Positions 7,956 through 16,669 of a stretch of 64,000 nucleotides of DNA are shown here, piece by piece (positions within the stretch are counted from its first letter, which is position 1; each line of letters begins with the position of its first letter). The translations under genes and the position numbers were made by a program. The stretch is from contig NZ_CP063832.1 of the NCBI RefSeq assembly GCF_023277925.1, positions 5,253,501 through 5,317,500 on the forward strand, written 5' to 3'. This stretch comes from Pseudomonas entomophila. GTDB lineage: Bacteria; Pseudomonadota; Gammaproteobacteria; Pseudomonadales; Pseudomonadaceae. The notes under the pieces are model-generated. The model made no database searches. It worked only from the letters and a program-made list of their open reading frames with translations, and was not told the origin of the DNA.

Positions 7956-9014
7956 ATGAACCCCGTCCCGACCTACACCACCGAAGCCGCCCGCTGGCAC
8001 GCCGTGCAATCGCGCGACGCCGCCGCCACCGGCCATTTCGTCTACGCCGTGCGCACCACCGGGGTGTATTGCCAGCCTGCCTGCAAGTCGCGCCTGGCCA
8101 AGCGCGAGAATGTCGAGTTCTTCACCGACGCCGCCCAGGCCGAAGCCGCCGGCTACCGCGCCTGCAAACGCTGCGCGGGCATAAACCAGGCCGTGCGCCG
8201 CAGCGACCTGGTGGCCCGCGCCTGCCGCCTGATCGAGGCCAGCGACCCCGCGCCCAGCCTCGACCAGCTAGGCGCGGCGTTGAACCTCAGCCCCTTCCAC
8301 CTGCATCGCCTGTTCAAGGCCGAAACCGGCCTGACACCCAAGGCCTATGCCTCGGCGTTCCGCGCCCGGCGCCTGCGCGAGCGTCTGGAAAATGCGCCCA
8401 GTGTCACCGAAGCCATTTACGATGCCGGCTACAACTCCAACAGCCGCTTCTACGAAAGTGCCGGTGAACGCCTGGGCATGCGCCCCCGTGAGTACCGTGC
8501 GGGCGGGGAGGGCGCGACCATCCACTTCGCCCTGGGCCAGTGTTCGCTGGGGGCGATCCTGGTTGCCCAAAGCCAGCGTGGTATCTGCGCGATCCTGCTG
8601 GGCGACGAACCCGAGCCATTGCTCGACGAGCTGCAGGAGCAGTTCCCCAAGGCGCGATTGATCGGCGGCGATGCCGGGTTCGAACGGCTGGTCGCCGAAG
8701 TGGTGGGTTTCGTCGAAGCCCCGGCGCTGGGCCTGGCCCTGCCACTGGACGTGCAGGGCACGGCCTTCCAGGAGCGGGTTTGGCAGGCGTTGCGCGAGGT
8801 GCCGGCGGGCACCCGGGTGAGCTACACCGACATCGCCGAGCGCATCGGCGCGCCCAAGGCGTTCAGGGCGGTGGCCCAGGCTTGCGCGGCCAACCACATC
8901 GCCGTGGCCATCCCCTGCCACCGGGTGGTGCGCCGTGACGGTGACCTCAGCGGCTACCGCTGGGGCATTGAACGCAAACAGCAGTTGTTGGACCGAGAAA
9001 CGGCACTCTCCTGA
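7956..9014 (+). CDS. ada: Ada: methyl-DNA repair protein and transcriptional activator
   Basis: 352 aa with all three Ada modules. The N-terminal zinc domain carries Cys39, Cys43, Cys70 and Cys73 (YCQPACKSR ... CKRC); Cys39 would take the methyl group from phosphotriesters. An AraC-type HTH follows (FHLHRLFKAETGLTPKAYAS, about 110-130). The C-terminal O6-methylguanine transferase has PCHRVV with Cys321. The start ATG at 7956 has GGAGAG upstream. Methylated Ada normally activates ada and alkylation-repair genes; alkA lies just upstream, though no clear Ada box is visible before either gene. Confidence 0.95.
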   Translation: MNPVPTYTTEAARWHAVQSRDAAATGHFVYAVRTTGVYCQPACKSRLAKRENVEFFTDAAQAEAAGYRACKRCAGINQAVRRSDLVARACRLIEASDPAPSLDQLGAALNLSPFHLHRLFKAETGLTPKAYASAFRARRLRERLENAPSVTEAIYDAGYNSNSRFYESAGERLGMRPREYRAGGEGATIHFALGQCSLGAILVAQSQRGICAILLGDEPEPLLDELQEQFPKARLIGGDAGFERLVAEVVGFVEAPALGLALPLDVQGTAFQERVWQALREVPAGTRVSYTDIAERIGAPKAFRAVAQACAANHIAVAIPCHRVVRRDGDLSGYRWGIERKQQLLDRETALS

Positions 9015-9068
9015 GCGCTCGGACCGCGTAGAATTCACGCCCTGTCGAGTTGTATAGAGGAACATTCG

Positions 9069-11471
9069 ATGAGGCGTGTCAGCCTTGACCGATTTTATGC
9101 AGGGCTTCTGGCCCTGCTGTTGTGCCTGGCCGTACCGGCCTGGGCCCAGCCGGCCACGCCGGTATCGCGCCTGGCCGTGGCCGAGCAGCAGGTGCTGGAC
9201 GAAAACGCCGGGCTGGAAGCGTTGAGCGAACGGCTCGACCAGATCCGCCAGGGCGTCACCAGCAACGCCAACGACGACCTGCTCGCACAGTTGCGCCAGT
9301 CGGCCCTGCAGGTGCAGCGCCAGGCCGATGTGCTGGTCACCCAGCGCACCGCCGACGTGCAGCGCCTGGACGACCAGCTCAACGTGCTTGGGCCGCAGAT
9401 GCCGGAAGAAGCGCAGAGCCTGACCCGCCAGCGCAAGCAGCTCACCGACGAGAAGAACGCGGTGCTCGCCGAGCAGAAGGAGGCCACCACGCTGGCCCAA
9501 TCGGCCCGTGACCTGTCCACCCAGATCGTCAACCTGCGCCGCAGCCTGTTCAACTCGCAGATCACCAGCCGCGCCGCCAGCCCGCTGAGCCCGGCGTTCT
9601 GGTCGAGCCTGATCCGCCCCACCGACGACGACGTGGCGCGCCTGCGCGATCTGCGCGGCGAGGCGTCGGACGCCATGGCCAGCGCCTTCAGCGCCGAGCA
9701 CCGCTGGTGGTTCATCACTGCCCTGGTCGCAGCTGTGCTGGTCTGGACCCTGGTGCGCCGGGTGCTCGAGCGGTTGCTGGCCGACGCGATGATCCGCTGG
9801 TTGCCCGAAGGCCGCCTGCGCCGCAGTGCCCTGGCGCTGAGTGTCAGCCTGGCGACTCTGGGCACCATCTCCGGCTCGGTGTCGCTGCTGCGCTGGGGCC
9901 TGGAAAGCAGCGCCGACCTGGGCCCTGACCTCGCCAGCCTGACCAATCACATCCTCGCCCTGGTGGTGTTCAGCGCCTTCATCTCCGGCCTGGGCCGCGC
10001 CATGCTGATGCTGCAGCGTCCGTCCTGGCGCCTGCCGCCAATCGCCGACGAAGTGGCCAGCGCCCTGGGCTGGTTCCCCAAGGTATTGGCCCTGGCGCTG
10101 ATGGTGCTGCTCACCCAGGAGCGCATCAACAGCGTGATCGGTACCAGCCTGGCCCTGACCCTGGCCACCAACGGCGTGACCGCGCTGGTGGTGTCGCTGC
10201 TGTTCGTCGTGGCCCTGCTGCGCTACCGCCGCGCCCATCGCCTGCACGACCTGGAGCGCCCGAAAGGGCTGGCCGGGCTGATCCCGTTCGTGATCGTGCT
10301 GTGGGTGGTGGCGATCCTGCTCACCCTGCTTGCCGGCTACCTGACGCTGGCGTACTTCCTCACCGCCAAGCTGCTGTGGATCAGCGTGGTGGTGACCTGC
10401 GCCTACCTGCTGGTCACGGTGTTCGGCGACCTGTGCGAAACGTTGCTATCCCCTCGCCAGCCGGGTGGCCTGGCACTGGCCTCGGCCCTGGGCCTGCAGC
10501 AACGGCACCAGGCCCAGGCCAGCACGGTGCTGGCGGGGATCGGCCGCACGCTGCTGCTGTTCGCCGCCGCGCTGCTGGTGTTCATGCCTTCGGGCACCAG
10601 CCCGGGCGAGCTGCTGCTGAGCCTGGCGGACTGGGACGGCACCGGCGGCAAGGTGCTGGGTAACCTGAACATCGTGCCCCAGGACATCTTCCTGGCGGTG
10701 GCGATCTTCCTCGGTGGCTGGTTCGCCATCCGCGTGGTCAAGCGCTGGCTGAGCGAGCGCCTGCTGCCGGAAACCGACATGGACGCCGGCATGCGCGCCT
10801 CGCTGGTGACCCTGGTGGGCTACCTCGGTTTCCTGTTCCTGGCCATGCTGGTGATGTCCACCCTGCACATCAACCTGACCAGCCTGACCTGGGTGGTCAG
10901 TGCGCTGTCGGTGGGTATCGGTTTCGGCTTGCAGCAGATCGTGCAGAACTTCATTTCCGGCCTGATCCTGCTCACCGAACGCCCGGTGAAGGTGGGCGAC
11001 TGGGTCAGCCTGGCCGGTGTCGAAGGTGATATTCGCCGGATCAACGTGCGCGCCACCGAGATCCAGATGTCCGACCGCTCGACGGTGATCGTGCCCAACT
11101 CGCAGTTCATCTCGCAGAACGTGCGCAACGTGACCATGGCCAACGCCCTCGGGGTGGTCAGCATCACCTTGACGCTGCCGCTGGAGACGGACCCGGCGAA
11201 AGTGCGCGAGGTGCTGCTGGCGGCGTACAAGGAGCATGAGTCGATCCTCGATGCGCCGGCCACGTCGGTGACCTTCAAGGACCTGACCAGCAGTGGCATG
11301 GTGATCGGGGTGAGCGGCTACGTGGCCTCGCCTCGGCAGGTGTCGAGCACCCGCAGCGACCTGCTGTTCACCATCCTCGGGCGCTTGCGCGACGAGGGCA
11401 TTGCCCTGTCCTCGCCGCAGAGCATGGTGCTGGTGCAGGAGAACGGGCGACCGGCCGACGAACCGGCGTGA
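9069..11471 (+). CDS. DUF3772 / MscS-family mechanosensitive channel
   Basis: 800 aa. A signal peptide (residues 1-26, ending AWAQ) precedes a periplasmic coiled-coil region to about residue 210 (DUF3772 type). Several membrane helices follow, then the MscS core from about residue 590: GIGFGLQQIVQNFISGLILL (pore helix TM3) and the beta domain VKVGDWVSLAGVEGDIRRIN. These long members of the MscK/MscM class open under hypo-osmotic stress in the inner membrane. The gene starts 54 bases after ada, with an AGAGGAA ribosome site, and could be co-transcribed with it. A REP pair follows. Confidence 0.88.
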   Translation: MRRVSLDRFYAGLLALLLCLAVPAWAQPATPVSRLAVAEQQVLDENAGLEALSERLDQIRQGVTSNANDDLLAQLRQSALQVQRQADVLVTQRTADVQRLDDQLNVLGPQMPEEAQSLTRQRKQLTDEKNAVLAEQKEATTLAQSARDLSTQIVNLRRSLFNSQITSRAASPLSPAFWSSLIRPTDDDVARLRDLRGEASDAMASAFSAEHRWWFITALVAAVLVWTLVRRVLERLLADAMIRWLPEGRLRRSALALSVSLATLGTISGSVSLLRWGLESSADLGPDLASLTNHILALVVFSAFISGLGRAMLMLQRPSWRLPPIADEVASALGWFPKVLALALMVLLTQERINSVIGTSLALTLATNGVTALVVSLLFVVALLRYRRAHRLHDLERPKGLAGLIPFVIVLWVVAILLTLLAGYLTLAYFLTAKLLWISVVVTCAYLLVTVFGDLCETLLSPRQPGGLALASALGLQQRHQAQASTVLAGIGRTLLLFAAALLVFMPSGTSPGELLLSLADWDGTGGKVLGNLNIVPQDIFLAVAIFLGGWFAIRVVKRWLSERLLPETDMDAGMRASLVTLVGYLGFLFLAMLVMSTLHINLTSLTWVVSALSVGIGFGLQQIVQNFISGLILLTERPVKVGDWVSLAGVEGDIRRINVRATEIQMSDRSTVIVPNSQFISQNVRNVTMANALGVVSITLTLPLETDPAKVREVLLAAYKEHESILDAPATSVTFKDLTSSGMVIGVSGYVASPRQVSSTRSDLLFTILGRLRDEGIALSSPQSMVLVQENGRPADEPA

Positions 11472-11474
11472 CAC

Positions 11475-11531
11475 CATTCGCCGGCAGGCCGGGCCTCCTG
11501 TAGGAGCCGGCCTTGCCGGCGAATGGGCCGG
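11475..11531. repeat. BIME between convergent genes
   Basis: Two inverted REP units (CATTCGCCGGCAGGCCGGGC and TAGGAGCCGGCCTTGCCGGC) between the MscS gene and the aldehyde dehydrogenase gene. Confidence 0.85.
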
Positions 11532-11556
11532 AACGGGCAAAGACGAGATTACGTCG

Positions 11557-12987
11557 TCAGCCCAGGCACCGCGTCACATGTTTCACCGATTGATACCCCG
11601 AAAGCCCCCACGGTCCGAGCTCGCGGCCAATGCCGCTGCCCTTGGTCCCGCCCCACGAGGTCTCGACGAACACCGCCTGCACCGAGTTGATCCACACATG
11701 CCCGACCTCCAGCGCATCGGCCACGCGCTCGGCGCGTTCCAGGTCGGCGGAGCAGACGGTGGCTACAAGCCCGAAGCGGCTGTCGTTGGCTTGGGTGATG
11801 GCTTCGGCTTCGGTGCTGAAGCGCCGTGCGCACAGCACCGGCCCGAAGATTTCCTCGCCCCACAGTCGGCTGCTCTCGGGCACATCCACATACAGCGTTG
11901 GGCTGACGAACCAGCCATCACGGTCTAGCGCCTTGCCACCGGCCAGGCACTTGAGGCCTTCCTCGCGTGCGGTGGCGAAATAGCCGGCTACCTTGAGCCA
12001 CTGCGCCTGGCTGGTCAGCGGCCCCATGTCCACTTCTTCAGTGAGCGGGTTGCCCACACGCAACGCCTCCAGCGCCGCCTGCAAGCGCGGCAGCAGCGAA
12101 GCGGCGATGCCGTCCTGCACCAGCAGCCGCGAGGTGGCCGAGCACATCTGCCCGGCGTTCCAGGTAATGCCGGCGACGATCCACTCCACCGCCTGGTCGA
12201 CATCGCAATCGTCGAACACCACGATGGCCGATTTGCCGCCCAGCTCCAGCGTCACCGGCCGGCACTGGGCCGCCGCGGCGCGCATCACCTGGCTGCCGAC
12301 GCCATTGCTACCGGTGAACGACAGCTTGTCCAGGCCGTTATGGCCGCTCAGGGCGGCGCCGGTCTCGGCCTTGCCGTTGACGATGTTCAGCACGCCGGCC
12401 GGCAGGCCCAGGTGCTCGGCGATCTGGCCGTAGGCCTGCTCGATCAGTGGGGTGACCTCGGAGGGCTTGAGCACCACGGTGCAGCCTGCCGCGAGGGCCG
12501 GGGCGAGCTTCCAGGCGCTGGTCACCAGTGGGAAGTTCCACGGCACGATCAGGCCGACCACGCCTACTGGCTCCAGGCGGGTGCGGGCGGTGAAGCCCGG
12601 GGCGGCCAGGGGCACGTCACGGTTTTTCGCCGGCAATTGCTCGGCCAGGTTGGCGTAGTAGGCGAAGGTGGCGATCGCGTCGTCCAGGTCGATTTCGGCC
12701 TCGTGGCGCGGCTTGCCGTTGTTGCGCATCTGCAGGGCGATCAGTTCGTCGCGGCGTTGGCCCAGCTGCTCGGCGAAGCCGCGCAGGTAAGTGGCGCGCT
12801 CGGCGGCACTGACCGTCTTCCAGGGCGCCAGGGCGCGGCGTGCGGCGGCCACGGCCTGGTCGACCTGGGTGGCGCTGGCGGCCATCAGTTCGGCGAACGG
12901 CTGGCCTTCGGACGGGTTGTGGACAACGATGCAGTCGCTGCCCTGGCCTTCGACCCAGCGGCCGTCGATGTAGTGAGGTGTGGTCAT
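11557..12987 (-). CDS. NAD(P)-dependent aldehyde dehydrogenase
   Basis: 476 aa, the usual length for class 1/2 aldehyde dehydrogenases, which oxidise aldehydes to acids. The catalytic Cys282 lies in NAGQMCSATSR and the general base Glu248 in LELGGKSAIVVFDDCD; the cofactor loop is FTGSNGVGSQVM. Resemblance to betaine/gamma-aminobutyraldehyde dehydrogenases is likely, but substrate cannot be decided. The ATG at 12987 lies 13 bases after the stop of the NCS1 permease gene, so they form one operon with the SnoaL-like gene upstream. The aldehyde may come from a compound imported by the permease. Confidence 0.9.
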   Translation of the reverse strand: MTTPHYIDGRWVEGQGSDCIVVHNPSEGQPFAELMAASATQVDQAVAAARRALAPWKTVSAAERATYLRGFAEQLGQRRDELIALQMRNNGKPRHEAEIDLDDAIATFAYYANLAEQLPAKNRDVPLAAPGFTARTRLEPVGVVGLIVPWNFPLVTSAWKLAPALAAGCTVVLKPSEVTPLIEQAYGQIAEHLGLPAGVLNIVNGKAETGAALSGHNGLDKLSFTGSNGVGSQVMRAAAAQCRPVTLELGGKSAIVVFDDCDVDQAVEWIVAGITWNAGQMCSATSRLLVQDGIAASLLPRLQAALEALRVGNPLTEEVDMGPLTSQAQWLKVAGYFATAREEGLKCLAGGKALDRDGWFVSPTLYVDVPESSRLWGEEIFGPVLCARRFSTEAEAITQANDSRFGLVATVCSADLERAERVADALEVGHVWINSVQAVFVETSWGGTKGSGIGRELGPWGLSGYQSVKHVTRCLG

Positions 12988-13000
12988 GGTTGGATTCCAG

Positions 13001-14500
13001 TCAGGCCATTTCGGCGGTGGTCACGGGCTTCACGGGTGTGCTTTTGCAGCGCACCCAGCGCGGGCCCCGGGGGCCATACACGCCAGTGGGTTCAGGGAAC
13101 AGGTTGAGCAGGACCAGGTACAGCACGGCGGCGATACCCAGGGTCACCGGCAGGCTCAGGTCGATGCCGCCGGCCAGCTCGCCCAGTGGGCCGACGAACT
13201 GACCGGGCAGGTTGACGAAGCACAGGCCAACCACCGCGCTGGGGATCCACGCGCCCATGCCGCGCCAGTTCCAGCCGCGGTCGAACCAGTAGTGGCCGCC
13301 TTGCTGGCCGCGGGTGAACACCTGCAGGTCGTCGGCGTGGTAGAAGCCGCGGCGGGTGATCAGGCCGAGGATCATGATCACCATCCACGGGCTGGTGCAG
13401 GTGATGATCAGCACGGCGAAGGTCGACACGCTCTGCACCAGGTTGAAGGTGAAGCGGCCGACGAAGATGAAGCCGATGGCCAGCACGCCGATCAGCAGGG
13501 TGGCGGCGGCGCGGCTGAGCAGGCGCGGGAACACGCTGGACATGTCCAGGCCGGTGCCGTACAGCGCCGTGGTGCCGGTGGACATGCCGCCGATCACCGC
13601 GATCAGGCACACCGGCAGGAAGAACCAGCCCGGCGAGATCGCCAGCAGGCCGCCGACGTAGTTGTTGGCGGCGATGTAGTCTGGCGCCTGGCTGGCCACT
13701 AGGGTGGCGGTGCACAAACCGAACAGGAACGGGATCAGCGTGGCGGCCTGGGCGAGGATCACCGCCAGCATGATGCGCGCCTTGGGCGTTTCGCGCGGAA
13801 TGTAGCGCGACCAGTCGCCGAGGAAGGCGCCGAACGACACCGGGTTGCTCATGGCCAGGATCGCCGCGCCGACGAACGCCGCCCAGAAACCGGCCTGGCC
13901 GAGGTTGACGCTGCCGGCGTAGCCTGCGTCGAAGCGCCCGGCGAAGGCGAAGATGCCCAGCAGGAACAGCAGGCTCGAGGCCCACACCGCGATCTTGTTG
14001 ACCCACAGCATGAAGCGGAAACCAAAGATGCACACCACCAGCACCAGCACCGCGAACAGGCCGTAGGCCAGGCCCAGGGTGAGGTCGGTTTCCGGCAGGC
14101 CGACCAGGCGCTTGGCGCCGCCGACCAGGGCATCGCCCGAGCTCCACACCGACAGCGAGAAGAACGCCACGGCAGTGAGCAGCGACAGGAACGAACCGAC
14201 GATGCGCCCGTGCACGCCGAAGTGCGCGCCGGACGAAACCGCGTTGTTGGTGCCGTTGAGCGCGCCGAACAGGCCCATCGGCGCGAGGATCACGGCGCCG
14301 ATGCCGACCCCAAGCAGGATCGCTAAGACCCCGGCCTGGAACGACAGCCCGAACAGTACCGGGAAGCTGCCCAGCACGGCGGTGGCGAAGGTGTTGGCGC
14401 CGCCGAAGATCAGGCGGAACAGGTCAAGCGGGGAGGCGTCGCGTTGATCGTCGGGGATCTGTTCGACGCCATTGGTCTCGATACCGGTCGAGTGGCTCAT
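13001..14500 (-). CDS. NCS1-family purine/pyrimidine-type permease
   Basis: 499 aa with about 12 membrane helices. The early segment FRLIFGGANTFATAVLGSFPVLFGL and the later FGAFLGDWSRYIPRET are typical of NCS1 transporters (cytosine, allantoin, hydantoin, thiamine precursors). It would import a nitrogenous base with protons or sodium. It sits between the SnoaL-like gene (86 bases upstream) and the aldehyde dehydrogenase gene (13 bases downstream), implying a catabolic operon. The exact substrate is not readable. Confidence 0.85.
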   Translation of the reverse strand: MSHSTGIETNGVEQIPDDQRDASPLDLFRLIFGGANTFATAVLGSFPVLFGLSFQAGVLAILLGVGIGAVILAPMGLFGALNGTNNAVSSGAHFGVHGRIVGSFLSLLTAVAFFSLSVWSSGDALVGGAKRLVGLPETDLTLGLAYGLFAVLVLVVCIFGFRFMLWVNKIAVWASSLLFLLGIFAFAGRFDAGYAGSVNLGQAGFWAAFVGAAILAMSNPVSFGAFLGDWSRYIPRETPKARIMLAVILAQAATLIPFLFGLCTATLVASQAPDYIAANNYVGGLLAISPGWFFLPVCLIAVIGGMSTGTTALYGTGLDMSSVFPRLLSRAAATLLIGVLAIGFIFVGRFTFNLVQSVSTFAVLIITCTSPWMVIMILGLITRRGFYHADDLQVFTRGQQGGHYWFDRGWNWRGMGAWIPSAVVGLCFVNLPGQFVGPLGELAGGIDLSLPVTLGIAAVLYLVLLNLFPEPTGVYGPRGPRWVRCKSTPVKPVTTAEMA

Positions 14501-14586
14501 GGTGAGGCTCCAGCGCGAATGTTGTCGGCCGTCGGGCGGCCTTGTTGTGGGTGCGATGGCAGTGCGGCAGGGCCGCTTGAAAGTGA

Positions 14587-14976
14587 TCAGCTCGGCGCGA
14601 CGACCGACAGGTGCTCGTGGCAGGCCAGCCAGCGTTCGCCGTGCAGGCGCAAGACGATGGTTTCGCGCTCGTTCAGGTCAAGCACTTCAGCGGCGACTCG
14701 CAGGCGCGTGGCCACATCGTGCATGAAGATCGCCACGTCGCCTTGCAGGCTCACCTGGGCGTTGCTGGACTCACAGCCGAGCACGGCGAAGCCGTCCGCC
14801 TGCCAACTGGCCCAGAGGTCTTCATAGGCGCGGCGCGACAGCAGCGGTTGCGGCACGGTGTGGAAGAGAAAGGTGGCGTCTTCGCTGAAGCAGGCGAAGT
14901 AACGGGCGGTGTCGTTGCTGGCGAAGGCGGCGACGAGGTCGGCGGCGGCCTGCCGTACCTGGAGTGTCTGGTCCAC
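14587..14976 (-). CDS. SnoaL-like / NTF2-fold protein
   Basis: 129 aa from a GTG at 14976, with GAGG nine bases upstream. The sequence follows the NTF2-like pattern: an N-terminal helix pair (RQAAADLVAAFASNDTARYFACF), SEDATFLFHT, a middle helix, and strands ending in ERWLACHEHLS. Such small alpha+beta barrels are often isomerases, hydratases or binding proteins, or are associated with an enzyme in the same operon. It is the first gene of the operon with the NCS1 permease and aldehyde dehydrogenase. Catalytic role unknown. Confidence 0.7.
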   Translation of the reverse strand: MDQTLQVRQAAADLVAAFASNDTARYFACFSEDATFLFHTVPQPLLSRRAYEDLWASWQADGFAVLGCESSNAQVSLQGDVAIFMHDVATRLRVAAEVLDLNERETIVLRLHGERWLACHEHLSVVAPS

Positions 14977-15065
14977 GGAAGTGGCCTCACGGTTTATTGT
15001 GATTGTTGGTGAAGCGATTCTGGTGGGGGCGGGCGAGGGGAAAAATCGCTGTGGACAAATAATCA

Positions 15066-15083
15066 GTTCAGGAAATCCTGAAC
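15066..15083. promoter_or_regulatory. Palindromic operator candidate upstream of the SnoaL-NCS1-ALDH operon
   Basis: Perfect inverted repeat GTTCAGGA-AA-TCCTGAAC, eight-base arms with a two-base centre, 90 bases before the GTG start of the first gene. It is unlike the REP family. No regulator gene is next to it. Confidence 0.5.
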
Positions 15084-15121
15084 CAATGTGTGGGCGGTTT
15101 CTCCCCAGGAGACGGCGCCTT

Positions 15122-15210
15122 CTGTAGGAGCGGCTTCAGCCGCGATCATCCGCGAAGCGGATGCCTGGCACCGCGGTGCCTGTATCGCGGCTGAAGCCGC
15201 TCCTACAGAG
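15122..15210. repeat. BIME: inverted REP pair
   Basis: TGTAGGAGCGGCTTCAGCCG and its inverted copy CGGCTGAAGCCGCTCCTACA about 88 bases apart, with CCGCGAAGCGG between. Confidence 0.85.
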
Positions 15211-15311
15211 GTTGTGCCAGGCCGGCTGGCGCACAGCCGACTGACGGTCGGCCCTGATCACCGTGTTTGCCTACGCTGAAACTCCCTACCTTTGAAGCAA
15301 GGAGTTCGGTC

Positions 15312-15932
15312 ATGGCTTTTCATTACAACCGCCTGGACAAGAACAACGCTGCAGTCCTGCTGGTCGACCACCAGGCCGGCCTGCTGTCGCTGGTGCGCGA
15401 CATCGACCCCGACCGCTTCAAGAACAACGTGTTGGCGCTTTCTGACCTGGCCAGGTACTTCAAGCTGCCGACCATCCTCACCACCAGTTTCGAGACCGGC
15501 CCCAACGGCCCGCTGGTACCCGAGCTCAAGGAACAGTTCCCCGATGCGCCCTACATCGCCCGCCCCGGAAACATCAACGCCTGGGATAACGAGGACTTCG
15601 TCAAGGCGGTGAAGGCCACCGGCAAGAAGCAGTTGATCATCGCCGGGGTGGTCACCGAGGTGTGCGTGGCCTTCCCGGCGTTGTCGGCGTTGGAGGAGGG
15701 TTTCGACGTGTTCGTCGTCACCGATGCCTCCGGCACCTTCAACGAGCTGACCCGCGACTCGGCCTGGCGGCGCATGGAGGCCGCGGGCGCACAACTGATG
15801 ACCTGGTTCGGCGTGGCCTGCGAACTGCACCGTGACTGGCGCAACGACATCGAGGGGCTGGGCACGCTGTTCTCCAACCATATCCCCGACTATCGCAACC
15901 TGATGACCAGCTACAGCAAGCTGGCCAAGTAA
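15312..15932 (+). CDS. Isochorismatase-like hydrolase (YcaC type)
   Basis: 206 aa from the ATG at 15312, with AAGGAG nine bases before it. The cysteine-hydrolase triad positions are visible: an aspartate in VLLVDHQAGL (about residue 19), a lysine in the middle and Cys118 in GVVTEVCVAFPAL, preceded by the expected cis-peptide Val-Val. Length and motifs match E. coli YcaC, whose true substrate is unknown. It stands alone, with a strong hairpin after the stop. Another family member such as a nicotinamidase is less likely, given the YcaC-like N-terminus (YNRLDKNNAAVLLVDHQ). Confidence 0.85.
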   Translation: MAFHYNRLDKNNAAVLLVDHQAGLLSLVRDIDPDRFKNNVLALSDLARYFKLPTILTTSFETGPNGPLVPELKEQFPDAPYIARPGNINAWDNEDFVKAVKATGKKQLIIAGVVTEVCVAFPALSALEEGFDVFVVTDASGTFNELTRDSAWRRMEAAGAQLMTWFGVACELHRDWRNDIEGLGTLFSNHIPDYRNLMTSYSKLAK

Positions 15933-15942
15933 CGTTTTCACG

Positions 15943-15967
15943 GGCGCGGTGAGCGGTCACCGCGCCA
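15943..15967. terminator. Strong stem-loop after the isochorismatase-like gene
   Basis: Ten-base stem GGCGCGGTGA / TCACCGCGCC around a short loop, starting 11 bases after the stop. It lacks a T run, so termination is likely but not certain. Confidence 0.5.
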
Positions 15968-16037
15968 GCTTCAATGCGCCATTCGCGGGTGTCGCGGACC
16001 AGATCGCCAGGGCCAGCAGCCAGATGCGCGAGCTCAT
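15957..16037 (-). CDS. Possible 26-aa exported or membrane peptide
   Basis: A 26-codon frame starts at an ATG at 16037 with an excellent GGAGG ribosome site six bases upstream. The peptide begins MSSRIWLLALAIWSATPANG, a basic start plus hydrophobic stretch like a signal or small membrane peptide, and ends inside the stem-loop at 15943-15967. It is convergent with the YcaC-type gene. Short length makes chance possible; the ribosome site and hydrophobic pattern are the only support. Confidence 0.3.
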   Translation of the reverse strand: MSSRIWLLALAIWSATPANGALKLAR

Positions 16038-16159
16038 GTGTTGCCTCCGATAAACAGGCCGGCCAAGGTCCGGACCCATTTGTCCCGACGGTTGACCGGC
16101 AGTGGTCAGGTCCATCGGGTTTCGAGGCAGTGCTTCGGGGTGAAGGTAGGGCGCCGACC

Positions 16160-16198
16160 CTGTAGGAGCCGGCTTGCCGGCGAACCGGCCCGCACAGA
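16160..16198. repeat. REP element
   Basis: TGTAGGAGCCGGCTTGCCGG followed by CGAACCGGCC, just after the cupin gene stop. Confidence 0.75.
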
Positions 16199-16210
16199 TA
16201 AACTGATGGG

Positions 16211-16501
16211 CTACTTCAACTCGGTCTCAATGAACACGATCTCGTGGTCACTGGCATTGATCACGTTGTGCTCGACCCCCGCCTTGCGGAAGTAACTCTG
16301 GCCCGCCACCAGTACTGCCCGTTTTTCGCCGTCCGGCGTTTCCAGCAGCAAGGTGCCATCGGTCATCGGCACCACCACATAGTCATGGCCATGCAGATGA
16401 CGCCCGGTCTCGGCGCCCGGAGCGAAGCGCCATTCGGTGACGATCACTTCGTTGGTGTCCACCTGCACGGTGGGGATAGCCTGGGGGCGAGTGTGCTTCA
16501 T
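16211..16501 (-). CDS. Small cupin-domain protein
   Basis: 96 aa from the ATG at 16501 (MKHTRPQAIPTVQVDTNEV). A single cupin barrel is visible, with motif 1 GAETGRHLHGHDYVVVPMTDG (two or three metal-binding histidines and the usual glutamate replaced) and motif 2 with a histidine (AGVEHNVINAS). Single-domain cupins of this size include the beta-alanine catabolism protein BauB and related binding proteins; I cannot assign the substrate. It is monocistronic, between a REP element and the bidirectional terminator of ychF. Confidence 0.72.
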   Translation of the reverse strand: MKHTRPQAIPTVQVDTNEVIVTEWRFAPGAETGRHLHGHDYVVVPMTDGTLLLETPDGEKRAVLVAGQSYFRKAGVEHNVINASDHEIVFIETELK

Positions 16502-16615
16502 GAGCGAGTCCTGTCTGCGCAAAAGTATCTAGCCTGGACCGGGCCGTGGAGGGCGATAAATGCAAATCTGCTGGCAGTCAGTCAGCGAAAAGCTCACCTA
16601 AGCCGCAGAAACAAG

Positions 16616-16649
16616 AAAACCCCTTGAGCGCGAACGCTCAAGGGGTTTC
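16616..16649. terminator. Intrinsic terminator of ychF
   Basis: Stem CCCCTTGAGCG / CGCTCAAGGGG with loop CGAA, flanked by AAAA on the left and TTT on the right. It lies 21 bases past the ychF stop on the minus strand. Confidence 0.85.
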
Positions 16650-16669
16650 TCTCATCGAAGCCTGATGAC

